Assembly: GCA_031271245.1 (NCBI GenBank)
Contig: JAISWC010000231.1
Span: 1 to 6,362, forward strand
Direction of reading: 5' to 3'
Origin: Tannerella sp.
GTDB taxonomy: Bacteria > Bacteroidota > Bacteroidia > Bacteroidales > Tannerellaceae
Length of the DNA stretch: 6,362 bases
Positions 1 through 5,802 of the stretch are shown piece after piece (position 1 is the stretch's first letter; the number at the start of each line of letters is the position of its first letter). The notes beneath the pieces were generated by a model. It saw nothing but the letters and a program-made list of their open reading frames with translations, had not been told where the DNA came from and did no database searches. Position numbers and translations under genes: made by a program.

Positions 1-138
1 GACATTGCAAAAACAATCACAACCGTAAAAATCAAACTCCAACAGAGCAAAGAAACGCTCTCAAAGACCATGCTTATTACACCCAAACACAAGTCTATTG
101 CGGTGCTTTTTGACCAAAAGTTTTGGAAAATGCCGTAG
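1..138 (+). CDS. 3' end of an unidentified protein-coding gene (partial)
   Basis: The first plus-strand frame is open from the window edge for 45 codons and ends at TAG (136-138). The peptide is lysine-rich and polar and finishes with the residues LFDQKFWKMP. I do not recognise it with confidence. The pattern of a T-M-L-I-T-P stretch followed by LFD and FW near the C-terminus faintly recalls the tail of some IS4/IS1634-type transposases, but this is memory of a pattern, not a match. The opposite strand is also open here and would encode a hydrophobic stretch. That frame has no convincing start and would have to run in from the tRNA, so I prefer the plus frame. The start lies outside the window. 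A weak 7-bp hairpin (175-194) lies between this stop and the tRNA. Confidence 0.4.
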   Translation, partial: DIAKTITTVKIKLQQSKETLSKTMLITPKHKSIAVLFDQKFWKMP

Positions 139-210
139 GGTGTCGCATTGTCAAAGTCAGGAAATACACATAATTTTCGGTGTTGTGACCGAAATCCCGA
201 ATAATTTTCA

Positions 211-218
211 TACTTTTG
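211..218 (+). promoter_or_regulatory. Bacteroidota-type -7 box of the tRNA-Val gene
   Basis: TACTTTTG fits the Bacteroidota -7 consensus TAnnTTTG and ends 7 nt before the first base of the tRNA, so transcription would begin almost at the mature 5' end. No good -33 TTTG/TTG element is present at the usual spacing, so the call rests on the -7 box and its position. Confidence 0.5.
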
Positions 219-225
219 TGCGCCC

Positions 226-300
226 GAACTGTTAGCTCAGTTGGTTCAGAGCGCTGCCTTGACAGGGCAGAGGTCGCCGGTTCGACCCCGGCACAGTTCA
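226..300 (+). tRNA. tRNA-Val (anticodon GAC)
   Basis: A complete 75-nt cloverleaf can be drawn. The acceptor stem GAACTGT (226-232) pairs with ACAGTTC (293-299), and A300 is the discriminator. The D stem is GCTC/GAGC. The anticodon stem CTGCC/GGCAG encloses the loop TTGACAG, giving anticodon GAC, which reads the valine codon GUC (and GUU by wobble only if the modification state permits). The T stem GCCGG/CCGGC encloses TTCGACC. The variable loop is a short AGGTC. The 3' CCA is not encoded: the bases after A300 are CAC, so it must be added after transcription. The gene converges on the restriction-modification gene to its right. No second copy of its 3' end is visible in the window, so there is no direct evidence that it served as an integration site. 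Confidence 0.95.
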
Positions 301-314
301 CACCCGCCGGCAAC

Positions 315-343
315 ATGCCTTCCGGCCATCCATCGGAAGGCAT
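315..343 (+). terminator. Hairpin between tRNA-Val and the convergent restriction-modification gene
   Basis: ATGCCTTCCG (315-324) and CGGAAGGCAT (334-343) form a perfect 10-bp stem with a 9-nt loop; it extends by AAC/GTT with one bulged base. It lies 14 nt after the tRNA and directly beyond the stop codon of the convergent minus-strand gene, a normal place for a shared terminator. On the plus strand the next T-rich stretch (CTTTTAAAAA, 351-360) is several bases away, and on the minus strand there is no T-run, so it is not a textbook intrinsic terminator. Confidence 0.65.
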
Positions 344-345
344 TG

Positions 346-2820
346 TTACCCTTTTAAAAATCCGTACGCATAAACTTTCGGTTCAATTTTCTTTGCCAGA
401 ATCTGCAAGGTTTCGCGCAGACCACCGATAAGTTTATTGTACTTTTCGTCTGTCGAACGGTTGTTCATTTTGCCCTTGTCGTTGCGTCCCTGAAAGTATT
501 CCTTCATATCGTACAGGCCGGCGTTTACATCAATATTTTTTTGTGCATGGTAATAACGCCACAACTTCCTGCCGGCGGAGAAAACAGCTTTCGCGGCAGG
601 CGAAAATATTCTTTCTTTCGGTTCGTATCCTGGCTGCCTGTATCCGCCGCTACCGCCCGAACCTCCGGCGGCATAATAGAACAAATCCGGTTCGGATATG
701 ATGGTGTGAGAATTTGTTTTTCCTGCAATGAAATCAGTCATAAAATTAGAACCGAAATTGTCCTGTGCGCCAACCTGATACTCCGTAAATGGAATCCAAT
801 GGTTTGTGCCGTATTTCGACTGAATATTATTGTTGAACAAAGTCCAGGCAAGGCAATCGTTTTGAAATTCAGAATCATTTTTCCAACCGTCGCCGGGATA
901 GAGAAACTGGTCGCGGTCGTTGAGCCAGTCGGCAGGAATAACCTTACGAACGGCATAATAGATTGATATTTCAATAATATTTTTATCGGTAATCCAACTC
1001 CCGCGTGGATGAGGCAGCTGATTTTTATCATTGATGATAAAAACGAAATTTGTATTTTGAAAATCATTGCCTTTGCAGGAAATGAATCCTATTTTCTTTT
1101 CATTATTTCTGTTTCTGGTTGAGATAATCCAGTCATTAATTGATTTTAAGCCATCGTAAGATGAAAAGCGTTTTGTCCCGGTAAGGATTCCTTCGTGATT
1201 GTAAACATCTGCCGTTATTTCGGTAAAATCTATTTGTTTAGCGGTATTCCAAATAAAAAAGCCGATTGGAAATTTTCCTTTCACATTGTCAAAAGTATCC
1301 GCAGGTACTACAAACATTTTTCCGAGCTTCGCTCGAAATTTCGCCCGGAAATCCGAAAAATTCGGCGCTTGCAAATTTTTCAACTTTGAAAAATTTGCAA
1401 GCGCACAGGAAGGGATTTCGCAATAAATGCGTATGAGAAATTGAGCAAAAAGTTCTCTGCCTGCTATCCCGATAGAACTTAGATACTTGGAGTAAATTTT
1501 TGATGTAACGGCAACATCGGTTTTGTTTTCAGCAAGTCCAATAACCGTTTCTCTACTTGCTGCCTCCGCATACGGCGGATTGATATAAACAAGTAATTTT
1601 TTTCGTTTTTCCCCGTCGTTGATAATATTCAGCAAACCTTGCGGAAGTTTGCTGAAGTCGTCGTTCAGAAAATCAAACTGAAAAACGTGACTTTCCAGCA
1701 GGTTTGCTCCGTTTTTGATACGGTCGTGCATCACATCTACATCTTGCCTGTCGAGCGTCGAAGCCCAGATATTGTATTTGTTTGTCAGTCCGGCGAGCAG
1801 GTTGCCCGTTCCTGCCGCACAGTCCCAGACGTAATATTCGTCCTGCCAGTCATCGCCCAGTACGTCGGCGATGTAGCGCTGCGAAAGTTCGACCCAGATT
1901 TGCGGAGTAAAGAATGAGCCTTTCCGTTCGCGCACGTCCTGGGGGACAAGCAAATCGCGGCGTTCGACCATAAAGTTCCAGTAATCTTCGTGCGGTGGCC
2001 GTTCATATTTTGCCCAAAACAGGGCGTATGCCTTTTGGTTATCGGAAAATTCGGCACGCTTGGAATTATAAATATCGTCCTCGTCAATCACGCGGTCGAA
2101 CTCGTAATAGTTGTGGCGTAGCAGCACAAAAAGTTTCTCTTTCAACGTTTTGTTTTCGGCAGAAAGCAAGTCGGCCAAATAAAAATCGCCGTCAATAATG
2201 CCGCGCGCTTTTGCTTTTTCCCATTTTACGGCAATCGTCGGCTGTACCGTTTGCAGCCACTTGTTGTAAATGCTTATGAAATTGTTTCTGTCAATTCTTA
2301 TTTTGCTGGTTTTGTTTTTGCCGGCAATGAAATTTTCACGGATAAAACGGCGCAGTTCCTTTTCGTCTTGAGCAAAATGGAAGAGAAAGGTTTCAAACGG
2401 AATATCGTTCTCAATGATGCTTTTTACTTTTTCGTAAACCTGTTTAAATTCTTTGGTGTTGTGGTTGGAAGGCGTAATATTCCAGTTAAAATCGTTTTGA
2501 TAGAAGATGTCCTGAATTTCGGAGTAGGGAACGAAAGCGATTTTTTCGCAGTCGTAGCAACCCAAAAACGGCGGCGGCAGGATTTCGTCGAAGGTCCGCG
2601 CCTTGCCGACGGTCAAAACCAGTTGCGTAAGCATCACGGGAATATCGGCGGGTTTTTGTTTTGCTTCCGCCCATAAAAGATATTCATCATGGAAATCAAC
2701 GGCATTTTTCGGACGCTTGATTTTCACCGCAAAATCAATCTTGCCCAAAATCCTTGTGCAGTCAAATTTGCCGAAAAATTCGGCGGCAACCGTATTTTTT
2801 ATTTCTTCTTCGAGAATCAT
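346..2820 (-). CDS. Type IIG-like restriction-modification enzyme (nuclease + N6-adenine DNA methyltransferase)
   Basis: This 824-residue protein should both methylate adenine in a specific DNA site, using S-adenosylmethionine, and cleave unmodified DNA. Near the N-terminus, D29 and the motif E52-A-K54 within LLWAEAK fit a PD-(D/E)xK nuclease. A helical linker spans about 180-290. The methyltransferase core starts with motif X-like GSFFTP (301-306), then motif I DCAAGTGNLL (333-342) and motif IV NPPY (414-417), the gamma-class adenine methylase signature. The segment with ADTFDNVKGKFPIGFFIW (507-524) is typical of this family as I remember it. Residues of about 530-810 are the likely target recognition region and include a glycine-rich loop (719-727). 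No separate specificity or methylase gene is nearby, as expected for a one-chain system. It has its own promoter and is more AT-rich than the operon upstream, suggesting horizontal acquisition. The target sequence cannot be inferred. ATG at 2818-2820 suits the promoter. A pure methylase of similar architecture is a less likely alternative. Confidence 0.85.
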   Translation of the reverse strand: MILEEEIKNTVAAEFFGKFDCTRILGKIDFAVKIKRPKNAVDFHDEYLLWAEAKQKPADIPVMLTQLVLTVGKARTFDEILPPPFLGCYDCEKIAFVPYSEIQDIFYQNDFNWNITPSNHNTKEFKQVYEKVKSIIENDIPFETFLFHFAQDEKELRRFIRENFIAGKNKTSKIRIDRNNFISIYNKWLQTVQPTIAVKWEKAKARGIIDGDFYLADLLSAENKTLKEKLFVLLRHNYYEFDRVIDEDDIYNSKRAEFSDNQKAYALFWAKYERPPHEDYWNFMVERRDLLVPQDVRERKGSFFTPQIWVELSQRYIADVLGDDWQDEYYVWDCAAGTGNLLAGLTNKYNIWASTLDRQDVDVMHDRIKNGANLLESHVFQFDFLNDDFSKLPQGLLNIINDGEKRKKLLVYINPPYAEAASRETVIGLAENKTDVAVTSKIYSKYLSSIGIAGRELFAQFLIRIYCEIPSCALANFSKLKNLQAPNFSDFRAKFRAKLGKMFVVPADTFDNVKGKFPIGFFIWNTAKQIDFTEITADVYNHEGILTGTKRFSSYDGLKSINDWIISTRNRNNEKKIGFISCKGNDFQNTNFVFIINDKNQLPHPRGSWITDKNIIEISIYYAVRKVIPADWLNDRDQFLYPGDGWKNDSEFQNDCLAWTLFNNNIQSKYGTNHWIPFTEYQVGAQDNFGSNFMTDFIAGKTNSHTIISEPDLFYYAAGGSGGSGGYRQPGYEPKERIFSPAAKAVFSAGRKLWRYYHAQKNIDVNAGLYDMKEYFQGRNDKGKMNNRSTDEKYNKLIGGLRETLQILAKKIEPKVYAYGFLKG
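1323..1365. repeat. Cluster of short inverted repeats and a 12-nt tandem repeat
   Basis: Next to the long palindrome lie CGAGC-ttc-GCTCG (1323-1335), the perfect palindrome CGAAATTTCG (1334-1343) and CCGAA-aaa-TTCGG (1353-1365). In coding sense part of this stretch reads as two similar 12-nt units, ttccgggcgaaa and tttcgagcgaag, giving the peptide repeat FRAK-FRAK (residues 491-498). Confidence 0.7.
1365..1404. repeat. Perfect 19-bp inverted repeat inside the restriction-modification gene
   Basis: The left arm GCGCTTGCAAATTTTTCAA (1365-1383) and the right arm at 1386-1404 are exact reverse complements, separated by only CT (1384-1385). In the sense (minus) direction the stem is followed by CGAAUUUUU, giving an intrinsic-terminator shape; in the other direction no U-run follows. 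It encodes residues 473-485 or so, between motif IV and the ADTFDNVKGKFPIGF segment. The reading frame continues through it unbroken. Confidence 0.95.
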
Positions 2821-2842
2821 TTAGCTGATCATTTAACGAATA

Positions 2843-2872
2843 CAAAAATACTGCTTTTTCTCCGACATGCAA
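2843..2872 (-). promoter_or_regulatory. Promoter of the restriction-modification gene
   Basis: On the minus strand, TTG (2872-2870) is followed after 19 nt by TATTTTTG (2850-2843), matching the Bacteroidota -33 TTG / TAnnTTTG -7 arrangement and spacing. The predicted transcript would begin roughly 15 nt before the ATG at 2820. It shows that the gene need not depend on read-through from the oxidoreductase operon, whose last stop codon is at 2934. Confidence 0.7.
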
Positions 2873-2933
2873 CTATTTTCATCACATTCCGCCTTAGATA
2901 CAAGGCTTCCTGCGTTTCTTTTCGGGCAGGCGC

Positions 2934-3476
2934 TCAGTTTTCCCGGATGATTTCCATTCCCTTTTTGATGGCCGCTTCATTGGCAGGAATCAGGCCGTAG
3001 TGACGTTCGGGCAGCGTTTTCTTCAGGCCGGCCAGGACGCTGTCGAGCGTCAGCATCGGGACAATCTTCAGCAGTCCGCCCAGGACAATCATGTTGAACG
3101 TCTTTTGCATGTTTAGTTCCGTGGCCGCGTCCATGGCATCGATCCGGAAGACGCGGATGTCGGTGCGCTGCACCGGTTTGCGTATGCCGTAGCCGTCGTA
3201 AATCAGGATGCCGCCCGTCTTTACTTTCGCTTCAAACTTGTCCATGGAGGGCTGGTTCAGAATCACGGCAATGTCGTATTCGTTCAGGACGGGAGAACTG
3301 ATGCGCCCGTCGCTGATGATGACCGTCACGTTGGCCGTCCCGCCGCGCTGTTCGGGGCCGTAGGAAGGCATCCATGTCACCTCCTTGCCTTCCATCAGTC
3401 CGGAGTAGGCCAGGATTTTGCCCATTGAGAGCACGCCCTGTCCGCCGAATCCGGCGATAATAATTTCCTGTTTCAT
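2934..3476 (-). CDS. korC: 2-oxoacid:ferredoxin oxidoreductase, gamma subunit
   Basis: This 180-residue protein is the gamma subunit of a four-subunit 2-oxoacid:ferredoxin oxidoreductase, a cytoplasmic enzyme that makes acyl-CoA, CO2 and reduced ferredoxin from a 2-oxoacid and CoA, or runs in reverse. The family signature is clear: IIIAGFGGQGVLSMGKILA at residues 5-23, then PSYGPEQRGGTANV (37-50), both characteristic of the gamma domain, which takes part in CoA binding. The length is normal for a stand-alone gamma subunit. I place the start at ATG 3474-3476, where the family N-terminus MKQEIIIAGFGGQG begins; the same frame is open further upstream, but that stretch overlaps the beta gene and encodes no family sequence. 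It starts 8 nt after the beta stop, with AAAAGG just before the ATG, so translation is probably coupled. It is the last gene of the operon. The symbol follows the Kor naming; the substrate is not fixed by this subunit. Confidence 0.9.
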   Translation of the reverse strand: MKQEIIIAGFGGQGVLSMGKILAYSGLMEGKEVTWMPSYGPEQRGGTANVTVIISDGRISSPVLNEYDIAVILNQPSMDKFEAKVKTGGILIYDGYGIRKPVQRTDIRVFRIDAMDAATELNMQKTFNMIVLGGLLKIVPMLTLDSVLAGLKKTLPERHYGLIPANEAAIKKGMEIIREN

Positions 3477-3484
3477 ACCTTTTC

Positions 3485-4246
3485 TTACTTGTTTTTTAAA
3501 TCTCCCAGAGGATAGAAGGGGAACATGTTTTCTTCCATCCACCGGTTTGCCTTTTCGGGCGTCATTTTCCATCCCGAAGCGCAGGCCGATACAAATTCCA
3601 CGATCGAAGTCCCTTTGCCGGCCATTGCGTTTTCGAAGGCCCGGCGAAGCATCCGTTTCGCTTTCCGCACGGCCGCTGCCGTGTGTACGCTCTGGCGGGT
3701 CACCAGACACGTGCCTTCGATTTGCGCCAGCAGGTCGGAAATCTTCAGCGGATAGCCGTGCAGCGTGATGTCGCGTCCGCAGGGGCAGGTGGAAGTCGGC
3801 ATCCCGGCCAGCGTGGTGGGCGCCATTTGGCCGCCGGTCATGCCGTAGATGGCATTGTTGACGAAGACGATGACGATGTTCTCGCCCCGGTTGGCGGCGT
3901 GAATGGTTTCGGCCGTGCCGATGGCCGCCAGATCGCCGTCGCCCTGATAGGTGAACACCATCCGGTCGGGATTCAGCCGCTTGACGGCTGTCGCCAGCGC
4001 CGGCGCGCGTCCGTGAGCCGCCTCGATCCAGTCGATGTCCAGATAGTTGTAGGCAAATACGGCGCATCCCACGGGCGAGATGCCAACGGTTTTCTCCGCC
4101 AGTCCCGTCTCTTCCGTGACTTCCGCAAGCAGTTTGTGTATGACGCCGTGACTGCAACCGGGACAGTAGTGCATGGGCGTGTCGTTCATCAGTCCCGGTT
4201 TTCCGTAAACCAGGTTTTCCGGTTTGATTATTTCATTCGATTCCAT
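3485..4246 (-). CDS. korB: 2-oxoacid:ferredoxin oxidoreductase, TPP-binding beta subunit
   Basis: The 253-residue beta subunit carries thiamine pyrophosphate and, in this family, a [4Fe-4S] cluster that passes electrons on from the decarboxylation site. The TPP/Mg motif is GDGDLAAIG (102-110) followed by NN at 130-131 in VFVNNAIYGMTGGQ. The likely cluster ligands are C28 and C31 (CPGC), C61 (PVGC) and C222 (SACASGW), placed as in other stand-alone beta subunits; an additional CPC at 154-156 is not needed for this. The length is close to the usual 250-290. The start MESNE is 17 nt after the stop of the small membrane protein gene, and the N-terminus (IIKPENLVYGKPGLM...MHYCPGCSHG) is as I recall from Bacteroides homologues. 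It pairs functionally with the alpha subunit two genes upstream. The product is often annotated simply as a thiamine pyrophosphate-dependent enzyme; branched-chain 2-oxoacids or 2-oxoglutarate are the plausible substrates. Confidence 0.92.
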   Translation of the reverse strand: MESNEIIKPENLVYGKPGLMNDTPMHYCPGCSHGVIHKLLAEVTEETGLAEKTVGISPVGCAVFAYNYLDIDWIEAAHGRAPALATAVKRLNPDRMVFTYQGDGDLAAIGTAETIHAANRGENIVIVFVNNAIYGMTGGQMAPTTLAGMPTSTCPCGRDITLHGYPLKISDLLAQIEGTCLVTRQSVHTAAAVRKAKRMLRRAFENAMAGKGTSIVEFVSACASGWKMTPEKANRWMEENMFPFYPLGDLKNK

Positions 4247-4263
4247 TGTTCAATCAAGTGTTT

Positions 4264-4434
4264 TTAAGGAAAAAATCTCAAAATATACTGTGCCATTCGC
4301 AGCAGGACAGCCACTCCGCCACAAATTATAAAGGCCATGCGGCTGTCGACGGCAAAAAAACAGATGACGGCTGCGACGGCCAGCAGCATGAACAGCAGCG
4401 TCAGCACTTCGTCGGTTTTACTTCCCCGTTTCAT
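4264..4434 (-). CDS. Small two-helix membrane protein within the oxidoreductase operon
   Basis: A 56-residue protein with a charged N-terminus (MKRGSKTDE) and two hydrophobic segments, about residues 9-28 and 33-54, separated by the short turn AVDSR. It ends with RFFP. It should be an inner-membrane hairpin with both ends on the same side, probably cytoplasmic given the basic N-terminus. Its ATG overlaps the TGA of the alpha gene as ATGA (4431-4434), a strong sign of translational coupling, and the beta gene begins 17 nt after its stop. The same frame is open upstream to 4635, but that part lies inside the alpha gene and is out-of-frame noise. I do not know a function. I recall similar small hypothetical proteins at this place in related operons. 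A membrane anchor or accessory factor for the oxidoreductase is possible but is inference from position only. Confidence 0.75.
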   Translation of the reverse strand: MKRGSKTDEVLTLLFMLLAVAAVICFFAVDSRMAFIICGGVAVLLRMAQYILRFFP

Positions 4435-5507
4435 GCGAATTTCTCCCTGACAGCCCGGACGATTTCGTCCGGCGTGAAAACAATCCCTCCCAAACGGCCG
4501 AAATGTTCGACCCGTACTTTTCCGTTGACGGCCAGACGGACGTCTTCCACCATCTGTCCGGCATTCAGTTCCACCGACAGCATACCCCTGACCTTGCCGG
4601 CACAAGCGGCTATCCGTTCCGCGGGGAAGGGCCACAGGGTGATCGGGCGGAGCAGTCCCAGCCGGAGACCTTGGCTGCGTGCCGTTTCAATGGCCTTCTG
4701 GCAGATGCGCGCAGCCGAGCCGAATGCTACCAGCAGGTATTCGGCATCGTCGCACAGGTATTCTTCGTATCGCACTTCGGCGGCTTCTATTTCGCGGTAT
4801 TTGGCCTGGAAACGGTTGTTTTTCCGTTCCATGATGACCGGGTCCAGTTCCAGCGATGTAATGATGTTCGGTGGCCGTCCGGCCGGCTTTCCCAGCGCCG
4901 CCCAGGGCGATTCCGCCACGATTTCGGCCTCGGTCCTGCGGGGACGGAAGGGCGGCAGTACGACCTTTTCCATCAGCTGGCCAATCATTCCGTCGGCCAG
5001 TATCATGACCGGGTTGGCGTATTTGAAGGCCAGGTCGAAGCCCAGCGCCACAAAATCGGCCATTTCCTGCACGGACGAGGGCGCCAGCGTGATCAGGCGG
5101 TAATCGCCGTGTCCGCCTCCCTTGACGGTCTGAAAATAGTCGGCCTGGCTCGGCTGGATGGTTCCCAGTCCCGGGCCGCCGCGCATGACGTTGACGATCA
5201 GGCAAGGCAGGTCGGCGCCGGCAATGTAGGAGATGCCTTCCTGTTTCAGACTGATGCCGGGGCTGGACGAGGAGGTCATCGCCCGCTTGCCCGTTGCCGC
5301 GCCTCCGTAGACCATGTTGATGGCGGCCACCTCGCTTTCCGCCTGCAGGACGACCATCCCGGTCGTCTCCCAGGGCTTTTCGGCCATGAGGGTTTCCAGT
5401 ATTTCCGACTGGGGCGTGATGGGATATCCGAAATATCCGTCTGTTCCGTAACGAATCGCTGCATGGGCAATCGCTTCGTTTCCTTTCATAAGTTTTATTT
5501 CTTCCAT
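4431..5507 (-). CDS. vorB: 2-oxoacid:ferredoxin oxidoreductase, alpha subunit (VorB/KorA-like)
   Basis: This 358-residue subunit forms the other half of the TPP site and recognises the 2-oxoacid. The N-terminal pyrimidine-binding domain contains GYPITPQSEI (27-36), the family's substrate-recognition loop, and E59 in LQAESEVAAI, at the position of the glutamate that activates TPP. GGPGLGT (110-116) follows, with R109 where other family members place an arginine near the substrate. The C-terminal part (from about 255) is the transketolase-like domain II. The length is typical of the short alpha subunits named VorB (3-methyl-2-oxobutanoate) or KorA (2-oxoglutarate); homologues in Bacteroides are usually called VorB, so I use that name, but the substrate is unproven. 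I choose ATG 5505-5507, since the family starts near this point (MEEIKLMKGNEAIAHAA); an in-frame TTG at 5528 would add seven residues. It starts 27 nt after the delta subunit and ends in an ATGA overlap with the small membrane protein gene. Confidence 0.92.
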   Translation of the reverse strand: MEEIKLMKGNEAIAHAAIRYGTDGYFGYPITPQSEILETLMAEKPWETTGMVVLQAESEVAAINMVYGGAATGKRAMTSSSSPGISLKQEGISYIAGADLPCLIVNVMRGGPGLGTIQPSQADYFQTVKGGGHGDYRLITLAPSSVQEMADFVALGFDLAFKYANPVMILADGMIGQLMEKVVLPPFRPRRTEAEIVAESPWAALGKPAGRPPNIITSLELDPVIMERKNNRFQAKYREIEAAEVRYEEYLCDDAEYLLVAFGSAARICQKAIETARSQGLRLGLLRPITLWPFPAERIAACAGKVRGMLSVELNAGQMVEDVRLAVNGKVRVEHFGRLGGIVFTPDEIVRAVREKFA

Positions 5508-5534
5508 AGCTGATGTTCCACAGGACAAGTTAGT

Positions 5535-5765
5535 TCATCCGATTTTGACTTTGTAAACGGTCAGGCAGCCGTCGGGACAGACCACGCCGCAATTAGCACA
5601 GCCGATGCACGCATCGGGCTGCTTCATGTATACATAATGATAGCCTTTATCATTTACCTCGCGCGGGTGAAGTTCCAGTACGTCCGACGGACAGGCCGCC
5701 ACGCACAGGTCGCACCCCTTGCACCGCTCCCTGTTCACCACCACGCTTCCTTTTACTTTTGCCAT
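5535..5765 (-). CDS. korD: 2-oxoacid:ferredoxin oxidoreductase, delta subunit (2[4Fe-4S] ferredoxin-like)
   Basis: A 76-residue ferredoxin-like subunit that should carry electrons from the catalytic subunits to external ferredoxin. It has two classical cluster motifs: CKGCDLCVAACP (residues 15-26) and CIGCANCGVVCP (53-64), so C15, C18, C21 with C63, and C53, C56, C59 with C25, would hold two [4Fe-4S] clusters. A further cysteine, C67, lies just after. No signal peptide or membrane helix is present, so it acts in the cytoplasm. The start is ATG 5763-5765. The frame is open upstream to a TTG at 5867, but the promoter -7 box lies inside that extension and the added residues look non-coding. It is the first gene of the operon. 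The symbol follows Kor/Oor naming; a plain 4Fe-4S binding protein is the conservative label. Confidence 0.92.
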   Translation of the reverse strand: MAKVKGSVVVNRERCKGCDLCVAACPSDVLELHPREVNDKGYHYVYMKQPDACIGCANCGVVCPDGCLTVYKVKIG

Positions 5766-5794
5766 AATGAAATCACTTTTTTCGTACAGGGGTG

Positions 5795-5802
5795 CAAAGA
5801 TA
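5795..5802 (-). promoter_or_regulatory. -7 box of the oxidoreductase operon
   Basis: Minus-strand TATCTTTG matches the Bacteroidota consensus TAnnTTTG. It is 29 nt upstream of the ATG of the delta subunit, predicting a 5' leader of about 20 nt that is AT-rich and without a Shine-Dalgarno sequence, as is usual in this phylum. No clear -33 TTG is seen at 19-21 nt further upstream. No riboswitch-like or long leader structure is present. Confidence 0.55.

Noticed and set aside
175..194. Seven-bp hairpin TTTCGGT/ACCGAAA after the partial gene, as a terminator
   Set aside because: The stem is short and AT-rich, no T-run follows directly, and the tRNA promoter box follows shortly, so the evidence is too weak to list it.
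95..343. Minus-strand 82-codon open frame across the tRNA
   Set aside because: It reads antisense through the tRNA-Val gene and its terminator hairpin, and has no protein-like character.
216..431. Plus-strand 71-codon open frame across the tRNA
   Set aside because: Most of it is the tRNA itself and the antisense of the restriction-modification gene's 3' end.
1885..1900. Possible second copy of the tRNA 3' end (gttcgaccc) as an attachment site
   Set aside because: The shared stretch is under 10 bases and lies within conserved coding sequence; it is not a credible direct repeat.
2891..2930. Terminator of the oxidoreductase operon
   Set aside because: Two 5-bp hairpins (2891-2906 and 2909-2930) lie after the last stop codon, but neither has a T-run on the minus strand. 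Termination may occur here, but no site can be pinpointed.
3485..4157. Long minus-strand open frame upstream of the gamma start, suggesting a 407-residue fused protein
   Set aside because: This part overlaps the beta gene in another frame and reads as arginine-rich, low-quality sequence typical of shadows in GC-rich genes; the gamma family N-terminus is at 3476.
4246..5513. Long plus-strand open frames (285 and 336 codons) antisense to the alpha gene
   Set aside because: They are antisense shadows of a GC-rich gene whose minus-strand product has clear family motifs.
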